From NCBI RefSeq assembly GCF_003966715.1, contig NZ_AP018907.1:298001-362000 (forward strand): a DNA stretch of 64,000 nucleotides, given 5' to 3'. The DNA comes from Blastochloris tepida (GTDB lineage: Bacteria > Pseudomonadota > Alphaproteobacteria > Rhizobiales > Xanthobacteraceae). The notes below the pieces were generated by a model, which was not told where the DNA came from, made no database searches, and was given only the letters and a program-made list of their open reading frames with translations. Of the stretch, positions 27,165 through 37,179 are shown piece after piece; the first letter of the stretch is position 1; each line of letters starts with the position of its first letter. The position numbers were made by a program, and so were the translations under genes.

Positions 27165-28013
27165 TCAGTCTCCGGCGGCTGGTGCCGGCCCCCGGAAGGC
27201 GGGAAGCCGGCGGGTCTCAACGTCCGTTGCGGCGGACGGCTCGGCGGCGACATGAAAGACGCCGACCGAGATGTTGTCGGAACCGTCCAGCTCTGCGGCG
27301 GTGCGGATCAGGCGCTGGCAGGCGGTGAAGGGCGGATGGGCGCGGCACTCGGTGCTGATGATGTCGGCCCCCACCGCGCCGGTGAGCCCGTCCGAGCACA
27401 GGACGAAAATGTCGCCCGGCCGGATCTCGATGCCGGTCTCGTCGATGGTCGGACGGATCTGCTCGCGCGTGCCGAGCGCCTGCAGGATGATGTGGCGCTG
27501 CGGATGGGTCTCCGCCTCCTCGCGGCTGATCAACCCTTCGCGGACCATCTGCTCGACCAGCGTCTGGTCGTCGCTGATCTGCGCGATTCCGCCGTCGCGG
27601 ATGAGATAGGCGCGGCTGTCGCCGATGTGGGCGAGCCAGGCGCGCCCGTCCTGGAAGGCGAGGGCGGTGCAGGTGGTGCCCATGCCGGCAAGCGACCGGT
27701 CGGCCGCCGCCTCGGCCAGGATGGCGGCATTGGCTTCGCGCAGGCAGGCGCGCAGGCGCGCGGCCGGCGGCTCGCCGCTGTTCCAGTAGCCCTGGACGAT
27801 GATCTCGGTGGCGATCTCGCTGGCCCGCTCGCCGGCAGCGTGGCCGCCCATGCCGTCGCACACCACGGCGATGGCGCCGAGAAAGCCGTCGCCGCAGCCA
27901 TTGCCGGCATGACGCTCGCTGTAGGCGACGCGATCCTCATTCGCCGCCCGCACGGGGCCGCACTCGGAAAGCATCGCGCCCCGCACGCAAAGGGAAGCCG
28001 CCGGATCGGCCAT
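27165..28013 (-). CDS. PP2C-family Ser/Thr protein phosphatase
   Basis: The product is 282 residues. The PP2C metal-binding motifs are intact: RAANEDRVAY, VVCDGMGGHAAGE, HIGDSRAYLI, CSDGLT and GSDNISVGVF. It is a soluble cytoplasmic enzyme without a membrane anchor. Such phosphatases remove phosphate placed by the partner kinase, here the gene 28 nt downstream. A gap of 120 nt separates it from the FHA-protease gene upstream. Confidence 0.93.
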   Translation of the reverse strand: MADPAASLCVRGAMLSECGPVRAANEDRVAYSERHAGNGCGDGFLGAIAVVCDGMGGHAAGERASEIATEIIVQGYWNSGEPPAARLRACLREANAAILAEAAADRSLAGMGTTCTALAFQDGRAWLAHIGDSRAYLIRDGGIAQISDDQTLVEQMVREGLISREEAETHPQRHIILQALGTREQIRPTIDETGIEIRPGDIFVLCSDGLTGAVGADIISTECRAHPPFTACQRLIRTAAELDGSDNISVGVFHVAAEPSAATDVETRRLPAFRGPAPAAGD

Positions 28014-28133
28014 CTCTCACCGCCATGCCGGTCTCGCAGCGTCCGGTCCGGCCGGGCCGGTGCGGGACAGTGCGAGCCGTCGTTCAGGTTGTCTCAGTTC
28101 GCAAAAACGGTTCCCGCTCTTGCGGAGAAGGCT

Positions 28134-29930
28134 CTAGTTGCTGCGCTGCGCCTGCAGGAGCGCGCGGCCGTGCTTGATCGGCACCGCGAGCGAGACGCGG
28201 ATGTCGCCGAGCGAGCGGCCATAGGTGAACAGGCCGATGACCTTGCCGTCGCGGTTGAACACCGGGCCGCCGCTGTTGCCGGCGCCGGTGGTGTTGATGC
28301 TGAGCTGGAAGGCATCGCCGAAGTTCGAGAAGGTGGTGAGCGTGCTGCCTTCCTGGCGGATGGCCGAGCCGACCCGCGAGATGATGCCTTCGGTGACCGT
28401 CGGCTGCGGGATGTCCTCGGCGCGGGTGCGCGCCGATCCCGCCTCGTTGATGGTGAGCAGCGCCTTGTCCTCGATCGACACCGCCGGATAGCCGAGCACC
28501 GTGACCCGGTCGCCGACCACCAGATCGTCGCCCTCGGCGATGTCGACCTTGGTCAGGGCCTGGGGGGTCTCGATCTTGATCAGCGCCGCATCGGCGTCGG
28601 TGGAGGCGCGCACGAACTGCGCGCTCATGCCGAGCCGGCTGAGCGGGAATCGCACCAGCAGTTCCTCGATGCGGCCGGCGAAGATGCCCGGCCGCGAAAT
28701 GCGGATGGGGGCGTTGTTGGCGAAGATGATGCCCTTGTCCTGCTCGGGCACCCAGTTCCTCGGTTCACCCGGCCGCGCCGACAGGTCGTCGAGGGTCTTG
28801 TGGTATTTCACGATGTCGCGCGCATAATGCTTCTGGGCCGGCAGCCGCTCGTTCTCGGGAATGAGCAGGATCTCGGGCGAGGAGAACGGCCACTCGTAGC
28901 GCGTCATCCAGGGGGCGGCGACGTGCTTGTTGGTGAGGATGAAGCCGTTCTCGCTGACCACGAACCCGGATGCCATGCCTCGGCCGAACACCCGCTTGTT
29001 GGTGCGGAACTCGTCCTCCAGGGTCAGCCAGGGAACGACGGTGTTGTCTCTGGTCAGAATGAAGCAGGGCCGCAGGTTGCGCTGCCCGTCGTAGAGCGTC
29101 TTGATGAGAAGCGGCTTGCCGGTCTCCTGGTCGTAGAGGCCCCAGGACACCTCGATCTTCACCGTCGAGTCGCCCCATTTCTCGACGATCTCGCGCGAGG
29201 TGGTGCCGATCTCCTTGGTGAGGGCGGCGGCGCTCTCGGTCTTGGCGCGCTCGATCTCTTCGGCGTGCTGCTGAATCTGAGCCTGCGCGTCCTCATAGAC
29301 TTGGCTGGCGGTGCGCTGGGCGTTCCAATAGAGGCCGCCGGCGACGATGAGGATGGCCGCGCCGAGCCCGGCGCCGATGCCGATCCACGACCGCTTGGCC
29401 GCCGACCGTTCGGCCACCAGCATGCGCTCGACAGTCTCCTTGCCGACGCCGGGCTTGGGCGGCGGCATGGTGTCGTGCATCGGCGCGATGATCGGCTCGT
29501 CGAGACCCGCCGGCCGGGGGATCATCCGGGTGACCGCGGTGTCGACGGCGGACATGACGCGGGTCTTGCCGGCATAGCCCTCGGGACGCGGCTGGATGTC
29601 GAAAACGAACTTCGGGCCATCCTTGCCGAGCTCGACGGTGTCGTCGGGAAAAAGCTCGGTCGCCTCGGAAATGCGGACGCCGTTGACGTAGGTGCCGTTG
29701 CTGCTGCCGGCGTCCTTGATCGTGAAGATCAGATTCTCGGGGTCGACCAGTGTGACGACTGCGTGTTCCCGGCTGACGAGGTCATCCTGAACCGCATCGT
29801 AAAGCACCTCCGATCCGGCCTTGCGGCCGATATGGATCACGAGGTTCTCCGAGATGTCGAACTTGTCGATGCGGTTTGCTCGAGATCCGCTGATATGACG
29901 AAACAACACGCCCCGCACTGACGACTCCAT
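28134..29930 (-). CDS. FHA-domain transmembrane trypsin-like protease
   Basis: The product is 598 residues. An N-terminal FHA domain (about 28-105; IGRKAG, VSREHA and GSSNGTYVNG are the phosphothreonine-binding loops) is followed by a linker, one membrane helix (about 185-203), a coiled-coil stretch and a trypsin-like serine protease domain. The triad is visible as His in ILTNKHVAAP, Asp in TDADAALIKIE and Ser in GAGNSGGPVF. The FHA part would be cytoplasmic and read the kinase signal; the protease part periplasmic. I chose the ATG at 29930 over 29987, because FHA homology starts there. Confidence 0.92.
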   Translation of the reverse strand: MESSVRGVLFRHISGSRANRIDKFDISENLVIHIGRKAGSEVLYDAVQDDLVSREHAVVTLVDPENLIFTIKDAGSSNGTYVNGVRISEATELFPDDTVELGKDGPKFVFDIQPRPEGYAGKTRVMSAVDTAVTRMIPRPAGLDEPIIAPMHDTMPPPKPGVGKETVERMLVAERSAAKRSWIGIGAGLGAAILIVAGGLYWNAQRTASQVYEDAQAQIQQHAEEIERAKTESAAALTKEIGTTSREIVEKWGDSTVKIEVSWGLYDQETGKPLLIKTLYDGQRNLRPCFILTRDNTVVPWLTLEDEFRTNKRVFGRGMASGFVVSENGFILTNKHVAAPWMTRYEWPFSSPEILLIPENERLPAQKHYARDIVKYHKTLDDLSARPGEPRNWVPEQDKGIIFANNAPIRISRPGIFAGRIEELLVRFPLSRLGMSAQFVRASTDADAALIKIETPQALTKVDIAEGDDLVVGDRVTVLGYPAVSIEDKALLTINEAGSARTRAEDIPQPTVTEGIISRVGSAIRQEGSTLTTFSNFGDAFQLSINTTGAGNSGGPVFNRDGKVIGLFTYGRSLGDIRVSLAVPIKHGRALLQAQRSN

Positions 29931-30223
29931 AACCGCGCCCCCTCGCACGCTTCCTGACCTGACCGCAGGTAGATACCGGCACTGCACAAAATTCTAGTTT
30001 GTGCGACCGACGATTGCAACGGATCATGTTTTGGCTATAATCCGCGAACTGCGGATCGTGAGTGTCGGTTTCTCGGCATTGTGTATTGTCGTGAATGATC
30101 GGTAAACGCGGTATGCTGTTTCAATGTCTTGCGACGAAAGCTGTTTGTCGTTTTTCAAATTCTCAATTGGCGGCGTGGTGGATTTGAAGCTTTACGGGTC
30201 TCTGATGCGACAGGGGTTGAGAC

Positions 30224-30718
30224 ATGATCTCGATGTCATCTGACGCCGGCAGGACGGCGTTGGCCATGCGTGGAAAATCATCCTGGTTCCGGTCGAGAAC
30301 GCTGGTGGCCGTGTGCGTCGCGGCGCTGTGCCTGCCGGCGCTGCCGCAACCGGCAGCGGCGGGGAATGGGCGCGCCGTCGGCGCCATCGTCGGCGTCGGC
30401 TTGGCGCTTGGCCTGGCGGCCGCGCTGGCGAGCCAGGCGCAGGCCAATCAGCACCGCTACGCCACCGGGAAATCCAGGTCGGCCAACAAGTCGACCGTCC
30501 GGCGCGCCAAGAAGAACAAGTCGTCGGAACCGAATGTCGCGCTGCAGAAGCCGGCGGCGCCGGTGCAGGAGACAGCCGCCAAGCCGGGCCGGGCGACCGA
30601 GCCGCGTCTCGTCGAAAGCGAGGCGGCGGCCGACAGGCCGGTGCCGCTGGCGGCGAATGCGAAAATGTCGGCGCCCAAGCCCCTGCCGGTCGAAGGCGTT
30701 CCCGAGCCGGTCGAATAG
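30224..30718 (+). CDS. Exported protein of unknown function
   Basis: The product is 164 residues, or 150 if the ATG at 30266 is used, which places the signal peptide (FRSRTLVAVCVAALCLPAL, cleavage after PAAA) nearer the N terminus. Next comes a Gly/Ala hydrophobic segment (AVGAIVGVGLALGLAAAL), then a basic, low-complexity Lys/Ala/Pro tail. No family is recognised. It is divergent from the FHA-protease, and the 290-nt gap between them is AT-richer than average and presumably holds both promoters. Confidence 0.6.
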   Translation: MISMSSDAGRTALAMRGKSSWFRSRTLVAVCVAALCLPALPQPAAAGNGRAVGAIVGVGLALGLAAALASQAQANQHRYATGKSRSANKSTVRRAKKNKSSEPNVALQKPAAPVQETAAKPGRATEPRLVESEAAADRPVPLAANAKMSAPKPLPVEGVPEPVE

Positions 30719-30877
30719 ACCAAGCCCGCGCAGACGCGCGCGCCCGCTTGCCGGGCAGCCCAACGGGCTGCCCGGAGAGGCCGCGAGGCATGCCAACGCC
30801 GGACAGGAGGCGGAAATCCGGGCAGGGGGCAGGACGCGGGGGCAGGAAAAAAGGGGCAAGAAAGCAAAGGGGGCAGG

Positions 30878-31265
<388 letters not shown>

Positions 31266-31389
31266 GGTGGAATGGGGGTGCCGGCCGGCCGCGTCAAGGG
31301 CGGCGGGCCGTCGGGCCACAAAAAGGGGCGGGGTGACGCGGTCCGGAACCTGATCGTCCACAGGCCCTGCGGGTCCAGACCCGACGGTC

Positions 31390-31545
31390 CCGGGTTGCGC
31401 AGCTTCGCCGCTTGCCCGGGACGACGACCTGGGCCTTGTCATCCCGGCCGAGCGTCAGCGAGAGCCGGGATCGTTCTCCGAAAAAGGCCCCATCCTGCAA
31501 ACGGTCCCGGGGCGCGCAGCTTCGCTGCTTGCCCGGGACGACGGG
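31390..31545. repeat. Dispersed repeats between rnpB and the amidase gene
   Basis: Two nearly identical segments, GCGCAGCTTCGCCGCTTGCC at about 31397 and GCGCAGCTTCGCTGCTTGCC at about 31515, each followed by CGGGACGACG, flank TCATCCCGGCCGAGCG with its complement CGAGAGCCGGGAT. These are the CCCGGGACGACG and TCATCCCGGCC-type repeats widespread in Rhizobiales intergenic DNA. No coding capacity. Confidence 0.7.
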
Positions 31546-31547
31546 CT

Positions 31548-32366
31548 TCAGACGCGGGGGGTCGCCGTGCTTGCCCGCGATGCCTTCAGGCCGGCGTCGC
31601 GCGCCGCGATCAGGTCGCGCAGCGTGGTGACGGTGGAGACGTCCGCGACGCCATCGACGCGGGCAGGGCGGAAGTGGCGCTGGAAGGCCGCGACCACCGC
31701 CTCGGTGGTTTCGTCGAACAGGCCGGTGATGTCGACGCCATAGCCATAGAGCGCCAGCATCGCCTGCAGTGCCTCCACCGGCAGTCCGCGCTCGCCGCGG
31801 ACGATGAAGCGGCCGTCGGCGGCCGGGGCGGGCGGCACCCACAGGCCGACGCCGGCCGCGGCCAGCGCCTGCCACGGAAACTTCTCGCCGGGGTCGCGCT
31901 TGCGCAGGGGCGCGACGTCGGAATGGGCGAGCACGCGGTCGGGCCGGATGGCGCGGCGGGCGATGATGTCGCGGCAGAGCGCGATCACCGCATCGATCTG
32001 CGCCTGCGGAAAATCGGGGCAGCCGAAATCATGGCCGGGATTGGCGATCTCGATGCCGATCGAGCGCGAATTGACGTCGGTGTCGCCGGCCCAGATCGAC
32101 TCGCCGGCGTGCCAGGCGCGGCTGTGCTCCGGCACGAGCTGCAGCACCCGGCCCGAGTCCTCGACGACATAGTGGCAGGATACGGTGCCGTCCGGCCCGG
32201 CGAGGCAGGCCAGCGCCTCGGCCAGCGACGGCAGGCCGGTGTAGTGCAGCACGATGGCGTCGGGCATGCCGCTGCCGCGCCGCTCGCCGAAGCGCGGCGA
32301 GGGCATGACGGCGGTGACCAGGGGGCAATCGGGGGCGAAGGAGTCGGGCATCGGATACTCGTTCAT
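31548..32366 (-). CDS. N-acetylmuramoyl-L-alanine amidase (AmiD/AmpD type)
   Basis: The product is 272 residues. An Amidase_2 domain (about 35-180) carries the zinc ligands: His in IVLHYTG, His in VLAHSDVAPLRKRDPGEKFPW, and the catalytic Glu and conserved IGIEIANPGHD. A C-terminal peptidoglycan-binding helical domain (about 195-255; VEALQAMLALYGYGVDITG) follows. No signal peptide is visible at MNEYPMPDS, which suggests a cytoplasmic muropeptide-recycling role. The ATG overlaps the stop of the DjlA-like gene. Confidence 0.9.
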   Translation of the reverse strand: MNEYPMPDSFAPDCPLVTAVMPSPRFGERRGSGMPDAIVLHYTGLPSLAEALACLAGPDGTVSCHYVVEDSGRVLQLVPEHSRAWHAGESIWAGDTDVNSRSIGIEIANPGHDFGCPDFPQAQIDAVIALCRDIIARRAIRPDRVLAHSDVAPLRKRDPGEKFPWQALAAAGVGLWVPPAPAADGRFIVRGERGLPVEALQAMLALYGYGVDITGLFDETTEAVVAAFQRHFRPARVDGVADVSTVTTLRDLIAARDAGLKASRASTATPRV

Positions 32367-33091
32367 CGGCCGGCGGTGCGCTCGGCGCGGATGGTCTCGT
32401 AGGCGGCGTTGATGGCGGCGAGCTTGTCGGTGGCGAGGCGGATCGCCTCGGGCGGCAGGCCCTGGCCGATCAGCCGGTCGGGGTGGGTCTCCATCACCAG
32501 CCGCCGCCACGCCTTGGTGATCTCCTCATTGCTGGCCTGCCGCGACACGCCGAGCGCGAGATAGGGGTCGCCCTTGCCGGGGGCGAGATGGCGCGCCTCC
32601 ATGGCGGCGAACTCGGCCTCCGAGAAGCCGAAGATCGCCGCCACCTCGCGCAGGAAGGCGCGCTCGTTGGGATGCACCGCCCGGTCTGCCTTGGCGATGT
32701 GGAAGAGGGCGTCGATCACCTCCTCCTTCACCTCCGGGGCGTCGGCGAAGATGTCGGCGAGCTGGCGGGCATAGGCCTCGAAGCCGGCGACCGAGCCCAT
32801 GGCGAGATCGAACACCCGGCGCACATTGGCCATCTCGTCGTCGGGCACCTCGAACACTTCGTGGAACGCCTCGACCTCGAGCGGCGTCACCACGCCGTCG
32901 GCCTTGGCCATCTTGGCCGACAGCGCCACCACGCCGATGGTGAAGGCGAGCGATTTCGCCTGCGGATCGGCAGGGCGGCCGAACGGCACGTCGATGATGA
33001 AGTGGCCGGCGATGCCGCCGACCAGCGCGCCCAGCGGGCCGCCGACCGCGAGGCCGACGCTGGCGCCGCCGAGCTTTCCCCAAATGGTCAT
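32363..33091 (-). CDS. djlA: DjlA-like co-chaperone (TerB + J domain)
   Basis: The product is 242 residues. The N terminus has a Gly-rich membrane-associated segment (GGASVGLAVGGPLGALVGGIAG), then a TerB-like helical domain (about 45-165) and a C-terminal J domain with the essential HPD (METHPDRL). DjlA proteins stimulate DnaK ATPase and act at the inner membrane. It is translationally coupled with the downstream amidase (ATGA), an arrangement seen in other Rhizobiales. Confidence 0.9.
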   Translation of the reverse strand: MTIWGKLGGASVGLAVGGPLGALVGGIAGHFIIDVPFGRPADPQAKSLAFTIGVVALSAKMAKADGVVTPLEVEAFHEVFEVPDDEMANVRRVFDLAMGSVAGFEAYARQLADIFADAPEVKEEVIDALFHIAKADRAVHPNERAFLREVAAIFGFSEAEFAAMEARHLAPGKGDPYLALGVSRQASNEEITKAWRRLVMETHPDRLIGQGLPPEAIRLATDKLAAINAAYETIRAERTAGR

Positions 33092-33523
33092 CGGCCGGGT
33101 GTCCTCGACTGGGGCCGGGAGATCACGTCATGGTCCCGAATCCGGAACGCGCCGAAATCCTAAAAGGGGCGGGGGCGTTCGGCGATCGAAATGCGACCCT
33201 TCCGGCGTGCTGCGCGGTCTTCGCAGCCCGGTCCGGCCGTGGCGGGGCTGCCGGCGGCAAGGCTGCCGGCGGGAGGGCAACCGTTCCTTAACCTTCAGAG
33301 AGCGTAAATCCAATGGCATCCTGGCGCGACGTGCGTCTCGCCCCCGTCCGATTCCATTGACGACCATATTTGCCCATGTTATCCCAAACCATCCCGCTCG
33401 GATGGGCCGCGTCGGGCGCGGTCCGGTGTGCGCGGTCCAGCCGACCCCAGTCGGGCGGCGTTCGGGCCTGCGCATGCGGGCTGGACATTCCGGCGCCCGT
33501 CGGCGCGCGCGTCGAGCTGGGGG
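33092..33523. other. Leader region of the dcw cluster
   Basis: 430 nt between the divergent djlA and mraZ genes. It holds the promoter-like pair at 33357-33385 and one TTAACC hexamer at 33288-33293 that could be a CtrA half-site. No gene is seen. Confidence 0.5.
33357..33385 (+). promoter_or_regulatory. Sigma-70-like promoter for the mraZ operon
   Basis: TTGACG (33357-33362) and TATCCC (33379/33380-33385) are 17 nt apart, about 140 nt before mraZ. The -35 element is good and the -10 element modest. The long leader leaves room for MraZ or CtrA control. Confidence 0.45.
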
Positions 33524-34015
33524 ATGGCGACCGCGATGGACCGCTTCGTGTCCAGCTACACGATGCGTCTGGACGCCAAGGGGCGCGTGTCGATTCCTGC
33601 TCCCTATCGCACGGTGCTGGCCCGCGACGGCTTCGACGGGGCCTATTGCCTGCCGGCCCTCGATGCGCCGGCGATCGATGGCGGGGGGCGGATGCTGATC
33701 GACGAGATCGACCGGCTGATCGCGATGCTGCCGCCCTATTCGGACGAGCGCGACGAGATGTCGAGGGCGCTCTACGGCTCGAGCGAGCTGATGAAGCTCG
33801 ATCCGGAAGGCCGCGTCATGCTCAGCGAGACCCTCAAGAGCCACGCCCACATCAAGGACGGCGTCACCTTCGTCGGGCTCGGCCACAAGTTTCAGATCTG
33901 GGAACCGGAGCGTTTTCGCACGCACCTCGACGAGGCCAAGACGAGAGTGCGCGATCTTCGCAAACGCCTCGGACACCCGGATGCGCCAGCGCGCGCCCCT
34001 GGAGCACGGGAATGA
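33524..34015 (+). CDS. mraZ: Transcriptional regulator MraZ
   Basis: The product is 163 residues (159 from the ATG at 33536). Two SpoVT-AbrB-like halves carry the conserved [13 protein letters not shown] and DPEGRVML motifs (the DXXXR signature). MraZ binds repeats in the leader of the dcw cluster and represses it. It is the first gene of the cluster and ends in an ATGA overlap with rsmH. Confidence 0.93.
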   Translation: MATAMDRFVSSYTMRLDAKGRVSIPAPYRTVLARDGFDGAYCLPALDAPAIDGGGRMLIDEIDRLIAMLPPYSDERDEMSRALYGSSELMKLDPEGRVMLSETLKSHAHIKDGVTFVGLGHKFQIWEPERFRTHLDEAKTRVRDLRKRLGHPDAPARAPGARE

Positions 34016-35046
34016 TGGCGGGCGGCGGACCCGACCAACGGGCCGCCGGCGGACCTGCCCGCCACATTCCCGTGCTGGTGGGGGAGGTGCTGGCGGCGCT
34101 GGCGCCGCAGGACGGCGACGTGATCATCGACGGCACGTTCGGGGCCGGCGGCTACAGCCGCGCCATCCTCGCCGCCGCCGATTGCCGGGTGGTGGCGATC
34201 GACCGCGACCGCACCGCTATCCTCGCCGGCTGGGATCTGGTCAATGCCGCCGACGGCCGCCTGACGCTGGTCGAGGACCGGTTCTCGCGGCTCGATGTGG
34301 TCGCCGCCGACCTCGGCTTCGCGCAGGTCGATGGTGTGGTGCTCGATATCGGCGTGTCGTCGATGCAACTCGACGAGGCCGGGCGCGGCTTCTCGTTCCG
34401 GGCCGATGCGCCGCTCGACATGCGCATGGCCAGCGAGGGCGAGAGCGCCGCCGACCTGATCGCCCGGCTCGATGCGGCGACGCTGGCCAACGTGATCCAT
34501 CTCTTCGGCGAGGAGCGGCACGCACGCGCCGTGGCGCGGGCGATCGTCGCGGCACGCGCCGAGGCGCCGATCACCACGACGCGCCAGCTTGCCGACATCG
34601 TCGCCCGCGTGGTGCACGTCAAGCCCGGCGACATCCACCCGGCGACCCGCACCTTCCAGGCGCTGCGCATCGCGGTGAACGAGGAGCTCGACGAACTCGC
34701 CGACGCTCTTCTCGCCGCCGAGCGCGTGCTGAAGCCGGGCGGGCGGCTGGTGGTGGTGAGCTTCCATTCGCTGGAGGACCGCATCGTCAAGACCTTCCTC
34801 ACCGAGCGCTCGCGCGCCTCGGCCGGCGGCTCGCGCCACCAGCCCGAGGCCGCCGTCGCGCCGGCCACGTTCGCGCGCATCGGCCGCAAGCCGGTCGAGG
34901 CGTCGGACGCCGAGGTCGCCACAAATCCGCGCGCCCGCTCGGCCAAGCTGCGCGCGGCGGTGCGGACCGCGGCTCCGGCCAGGCGCGAGGCTCCGGCGCC
35001 GGGCTGGGTGCCCGATCCGTTCGCCGCCACCGGCCGGAGGCGCTGA
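34012..35046 (+). CDS. rsmH: 16S rRNA m4C1402 methyltransferase
   Basis: The product is 344 residues. SAM-dependent RsmH/MraW that N4-methylates C1402 of 16S rRNA. Motifs: [65 protein letters not shown]. The extra Ala/Arg-rich C-terminal tail is usual in alphaproteobacteria. The start at 34012 uses the ATGA overlap with mraZ. Confidence 0.95.
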   Translation: MMAGGGPDQRAAGGPARHIPVLVGEVLAALAPQDGDVIIDGTFGAGGYSRAILAAADCRVVAIDRDRTAILAGWDLVNAADGRLTLVEDRFSRLDVVAADLGFAQVDGVVLDIGVSSMQLDEAGRGFSFRADAPLDMRMASEGESAADLIARLDAATLANVIHLFGEERHARAVARAIVAARAEAPITTTRQLADIVARVVHVKPGDIHPATRTFQALRIAVNEELDELADALLAAERVLKPGGRLVVVSFHSLEDRIVKTFLTERSRASAGGSRHQPEAAVAPATFARIGRKPVEASDAEVATNPRARSAKLRAAVRTAAPARREAPAPGWVPDPFAATGRRR

Positions 35047-35047
35047 C

Positions 35048-35413
35048 ATGCTTCGCATCCTCAACACCATCGTCGTGCTGGCGCTGATCGCCGCCGCGGG
35101 CAGCGTCTATCAGGTCAAGTACGAATCGACGCTGCAGGCCGAAAAGATCGCCAAGCTGCGCAACGAGATCCGTCAGGAGAAGGAGGCGATCGCGCTGCTG
35201 CGGGCGGAATGGAGCCAGCTGACGCGGCCCGACCGCATTCAGGCGCTGGCCAGCCGCCACTTGGCGCTCAAGACCTTCGACCTCGACCAGCTCGACAGGC
35301 TCGACAAGCTGCCGGACCGGCCTGCGCCGCCGGGCGATCCGATCGGCGACATGCTGGACGACATGGAACCGCGCGACGCCATCGACGGCGCCGAGACGGG
35401 AGACGGGCTATGA
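35048..35413 (+). CDS. ftsL: Cell division protein FtsL
   Basis: The product is 121 residues. A single N-terminal membrane helix (about 4-24) is followed by a heptad-patterned coiled coil (about 25-80; ESTLQAEKIAKLRNEIRQEKEAIALLRAEW) and the LTRPDRIQALASRHLAL motif. It joins FtsB and FtsQ in the divisome. It starts 1 nt after the rsmH stop and overlaps ftsI by ATGA. Confidence 0.92.
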   Translation: MLRILNTIVVLALIAAAGSVYQVKYESTLQAEKIAKLRNEIRQEKEAIALLRAEWSQLTRPDRIQALASRHLALKTFDLDQLDRLDKLPDRPAPPGDPIGDMLDDMEPRDAIDGAETGDGL

Positions 35414-37179
35414 GCGGGCCGCGCGCCGACATGCCGGCATCCGGCCGGTCGGGAGTGGCGGAGCCGAAGCCGGCGAGACGGCCTGGCGCCGATCCGCAAG
35501 CCGTCTCGCGCGGCCGGCTTCGGCTGGTGATCGCGCTGTTCGCGGTGATCTTCACGATCATCGCCGGCAAGACCGCCTTTCTCGCCGCCGACGCCGATGG
35601 CGGCGCCGGCCGCCGCGGCGCGACGAACGAGGCGCTGGCCTCGGTGCGGCCCGACATTCTCGACCGCAACGGCGAGATCCTCGCCACCGACGTCAAGACC
35701 CCTTCGCTGTTCGCCGAACCGAAGCGCATCATCGATGTCGACGAGGCGCTCGAACTGCTGTCGGCGGTGATGCCGGACCTCGATATGGCCGAGGTGCGCG
35801 AGCGGCTGTCGGCCAAGACCCGCGGCTTCGCCTGGCTCAAGCGCGAGATCACCCGCCAGCAGCAGGCGCAGATCCATCGCCTCGGCATTCCCGGCATCGG
35901 CTTCCTGCGCGAGAACAAGCGCGTCTATCCGATCGGGGCCACCGCGGGCCACGTGCTCGGCCACGTCAATATCGACAACCAGGGTATCGCCGGCATCGAG
36001 AAGTGGGTCGACTCGAGCGGCCTTGCCTTTTTGCATCAGGTCGGGCTCGCCACCGACCGCGCCCAGGTTCCGGTCGAGATGGCGCTCGATCTGCGCGTCC
36101 AGCACGCGATGCGCGACGAGCTGATGCAGGCGAGGACGAAGTTCAAGGCCAAGGCGGCCTCCGGCGCCATCCTCGACGTCAATACCGGCGAGGTGGTGGC
36201 GATGGTGTCGCTGCCCGACTACGACCCCAGCAAGCCAGCGACCTCGAAGGACGATGCCGCCATCAACCGGCTCACCACCGGCGTCTACGAGATGGGCTCG
36301 ACCTTCAAGGCGCTGACGCTGGCGATGGCGCTCGATTCGGGCAAGGTCTCGCTGAACTCGACGTGGGACGCCCGCGCGCCGCTGCGCTACGGCCGCTTCG
36401 CCATCAACGATTTCCACCCCACCCACCGCATCCTGTCGACGCCGGAGGTGTTCATCCACTCCTCCAACATCGGCACCGCGCGCATGGCGCTCCTGATCGG
36501 CGTCGAGGGCCACAAGGCGTTCCTCAAGAAGATGGGCCAGCTCGACCGGCTGCGCACCGAGCTGCCCGAGAGCGCCGAGCCGCTGGTGCCCAAGCGCTGG
36601 GGCGAACTCAATACCGTCACCATCGCCTTCGGCCACGGCCTGTCGGTGGCGCCGCTGCAGGCGGCGGCCGCGGTGTGTGCGCTGGTCAATGGCGGCGTGC
36701 TCATTCCGCCGACCTTCCTCAAGCGCACGCCCGAGGAGGCGCGCAAGCTCGGCACGCAGGTGATCAAGCCCGAGACCTCCGACAAGATGCGCTATCTGAT
36801 GCGCCTCAATGCCGAGAAGGGCTCGGCCACCAAGGCCGAGGTGAAGGGCTACTATGTCGGCGGCAAGACCGGCACCGCCGAAAAGGTGATCAATGGCCGC
36901 TACGCCAAGAACAAGCTGCTCACCGCCTTCATGGGCATCCTGCCGGCCGATGCGCCGAAGTATCTGGTGCTGGTGATGCTCGATGAGCCGCAGGGTCTGC
37001 CCGAGACCCATGGTTACGCCACCTCCGGCTGGAACGCGGCGCCCACCACCGGCAGGATCATCGCCCGTGTCGCACCGATGCTCGGCCTGGAGAAGCGCGA
37101 CGAACTGCCGCCGGCCGAGGCGCTGCTGAAGGGCGGGCCGCGCATCGCGGCTGCGCGTTCGCTGGTAGGTTCGCAATGA
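35410..37179 (+). CDS. ftsI: Septal peptidoglycan transpeptidase FtsI (PBP3)
   Basis: The product is 589 residues. One N-terminal membrane helix (about 38-58), a PBP dimerisation domain and the transpeptidase domain. Active-site motifs: GSTFKALT (SxxK), HSSNIG (SxN), GGKTGTAEK (KTG). It cross-links septal peptidoglycan. The start is the ATG in the ATGA overlap with ftsL; it overlaps murE the same way. Confidence 0.95.
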   Translation: MSGPRADMPASGRSGVAEPKPARRPGADPQAVSRGRLRLVIALFAVIFTIIAGKTAFLAADADGGAGRRGATNEALASVRPDILDRNGEILATDVKTPSLFAEPKRIIDVDEALELLSAVMPDLDMAEVRERLSAKTRGFAWLKREITRQQQAQIHRLGIPGIGFLRENKRVYPIGATAGHVLGHVNIDNQGIAGIEKWVDSSGLAFLHQVGLATDRAQVPVEMALDLRVQHAMRDELMQARTKFKAKAASGAILDVNTGEVVAMVSLPDYDPSKPATSKDDAAINRLTTGVYEMGSTFKALTLAMALDSGKVSLNSTWDARAPLRYGRFAINDFHPTHRILSTPEVFIHSSNIGTARMALLIGVEGHKAFLKKMGQLDRLRTELPESAEPLVPKRWGELNTVTIAFGHGLSVAPLQAAAAVCALVNGGVLIPPTFLKRTPEEARKLGTQVIKPETSDKMRYLMRLNAEKGSATKAEVKGYYVGGKTGTAEKVINGRYAKNKLLTAFMGILPADAPKYLVLVMLDEPQGLPETHGYATSGWNAAPTTGRIIARVAPMLGLEKRDELPPAEALLKGGPRIAAARSLVGSQ

